Shown here: piece by piece, positions 59,590-60,000 of the stretch | Numbering within the stretch: the stretch's first letter is position 1 | How the letters are laid out: every line of letters begins with the position of its first letter | Source of the DNA: Hydractinia symbiolongicarpus | Lineage: Eukaryota; Cnidaria; Hydrozoa; Anthoathecata; Hydractiniidae | Assembly: GCF_029227915.1 (NCBI RefSeq) | Contig: NC_079881.1 | Location: 11,881,501 to 11,941,500, forward strand | Reading direction: 5' to 3' | DNA: 60,000 nucleotides | Notes under the pieces: model-generated | Told to the model about the DNA's origin: nothing | Databases searched by the model: none | Seen by the model: only the letters and a program-made list of their open reading frames with translations | Program-made: the position numbers and the translations under genes

Positions 59590-60000
59590 TCGAGAATTTT
59601 ATACCTTCTAGGATGTTGTAACCTCACATATAAGCATGCATGTTTTGCATCCTTGATACCCTTCCAGTCACTGATCATATTCGTTTCATCATCAATGAGA
59701 TTCATATCCGGCCGTTCATTGGGGTACCAGAGGAACAGCTATTTCTTTTGCCGTCTCAAATTTTCGGTAAAGCGGTATAGGACTGTGTTAACAACCAGAG
59801 ACTATGCTTTCGATGTCTGCCCGAGATGGCTAAATCAAGAAGAGATTGTCGTTTTTTATCGAGATTTTCATCGATAATGAAAAGACAATCTTCACCAGCT
59901 AGAAGTGACGATAAATTTTTAATCCATTCAAAAACCCTCCACTCGGGTGCAAAATAGTTCATTCAGCCCCGAGTAAGCTTTCACTTTCGATGGGTCCACA
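59590..60000 (-). pseudogene. FtsK/A32-type DNA-packaging ATPase, C-terminal part, frameshifted, partial
   Basis: From the right edge inward: a segment with the Walker-B-like CLFIIDE, then LDKKRQSLLDLAISGRHR and LWLLTQSYTALP, the sensor region characteristic of Polinton/adintovirus packaging ATPases. A frameshift follows near 59760 and then a stop. The reading continues as FLWYPNERPDMNLIDDE and ends near 59590. The Walker A loop lies outside the window. The protein would pump element DNA into capsids; this copy is broken. Confidence 0.75.

Larger units (their letters stand above)
56333..60000. mobile_element. Polinton/Maverick (adintovirus-like) element, decayed, continues past right edge
   Basis: The gene set is a retroviral-type integrase and small membrane proteins on +, with an FtsK/A32-type packaging ATPase, a small membrane protein and a BRO-N protein on -, converging near 58330-58650. 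Integrase plus packaging ATPase defines Polintons. DNA polymerase B, capsid proteins and protease are not in the window. Most frames carry indels, so the element is a fossil. Neither end is visible. Confidence 0.75.

Noticed and set aside
1-60000. CRISPR arrays, operons, rRNA genes, replication origins
   Set aside because: No regularly spaced short repeats, bacterial-style gene clusters or rRNA signatures were seen; the window is eukaryotic.

Overview
The window is animal nuclear DNA, most likely from a cnidarian and probably a hydrozoan. The evidence is AT-rich sequence, compact spliceosomal introns, wide gene spacing, and a mix of Polinton-, BEL/Pao-, LINE-, pogo-, piggyBac- and Harbinger-like debris. 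The phylum is inferred from the style of the genes and transposons, because no rRNA or mitochondrial marker is present.

Layout. 1-218 (-) is the 5' end of a gene for a single-pass type II membrane protein running off the left edge. 590-978 is a 51-bp tandem repeat. 2993-3623 is a MITE with TTA duplications, and about 3940-4241 is a pogo-like remnant. 5634-8699 (-) is an intronless 1021-aa type II membrane protein with a very long Glu/Asp/Lys/Asn stem (about 23 heptads) and a C-terminal glycosyltransferase-like lumenal domain. 12783-14604 (+) is a two-exon, 234-aa GNAT-fold gene whose conserved positions resemble bacterial acyl-homoserine-lactone synthases; its intron carries a second TTA MITE. 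15463-16262 is a broken pogo/Tigger transposase. 20517-21065 (+) is a small single-exon SH2-domain protein. 21.1-29.6 kb holds no gene I can support.

29.6-46.7 kb is a Patched-related (RND permease, PTCHD3-like) locus on the minus strand. An intact six-exon gene (42108-46731, 883 aa) lies beside a disrupted copy (29619-33540) with missing exons, frameshifts, stops and two tandem exon-1 fragments. Between them are a degenerate Jockey/CR1-group LINE, a 720-bp piggyBac-like MITE with TTAA duplications, and unclassified repeats.

46.7-56.3 kb is mostly non-coding apart from a BEL/Pao integrase remnant between 46-bp direct repeats (52851-53686). 56.3-60 kb is a decayed Polinton/Maverick (adintovirus-like) element leaving the right edge. 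Small membrane/coiled-coil proteins and an integrase lie on +; an FtsK/A32-type packaging ATPase, a small membrane protein and a BRO-N protein lie on -.

The host genes do not form a pathway. They look like independent genes for surface or secretory-pathway proteins, signalling and lipid transport, set in transposon-rich DNA. The points most worth following are the autoinducer-synthase-like GNAT gene with an overlapping upstream ORF, the Patched exon-1 rearrangement, the charged-stem protein family, and BRO-N inside a cnidarian-type Polinton.
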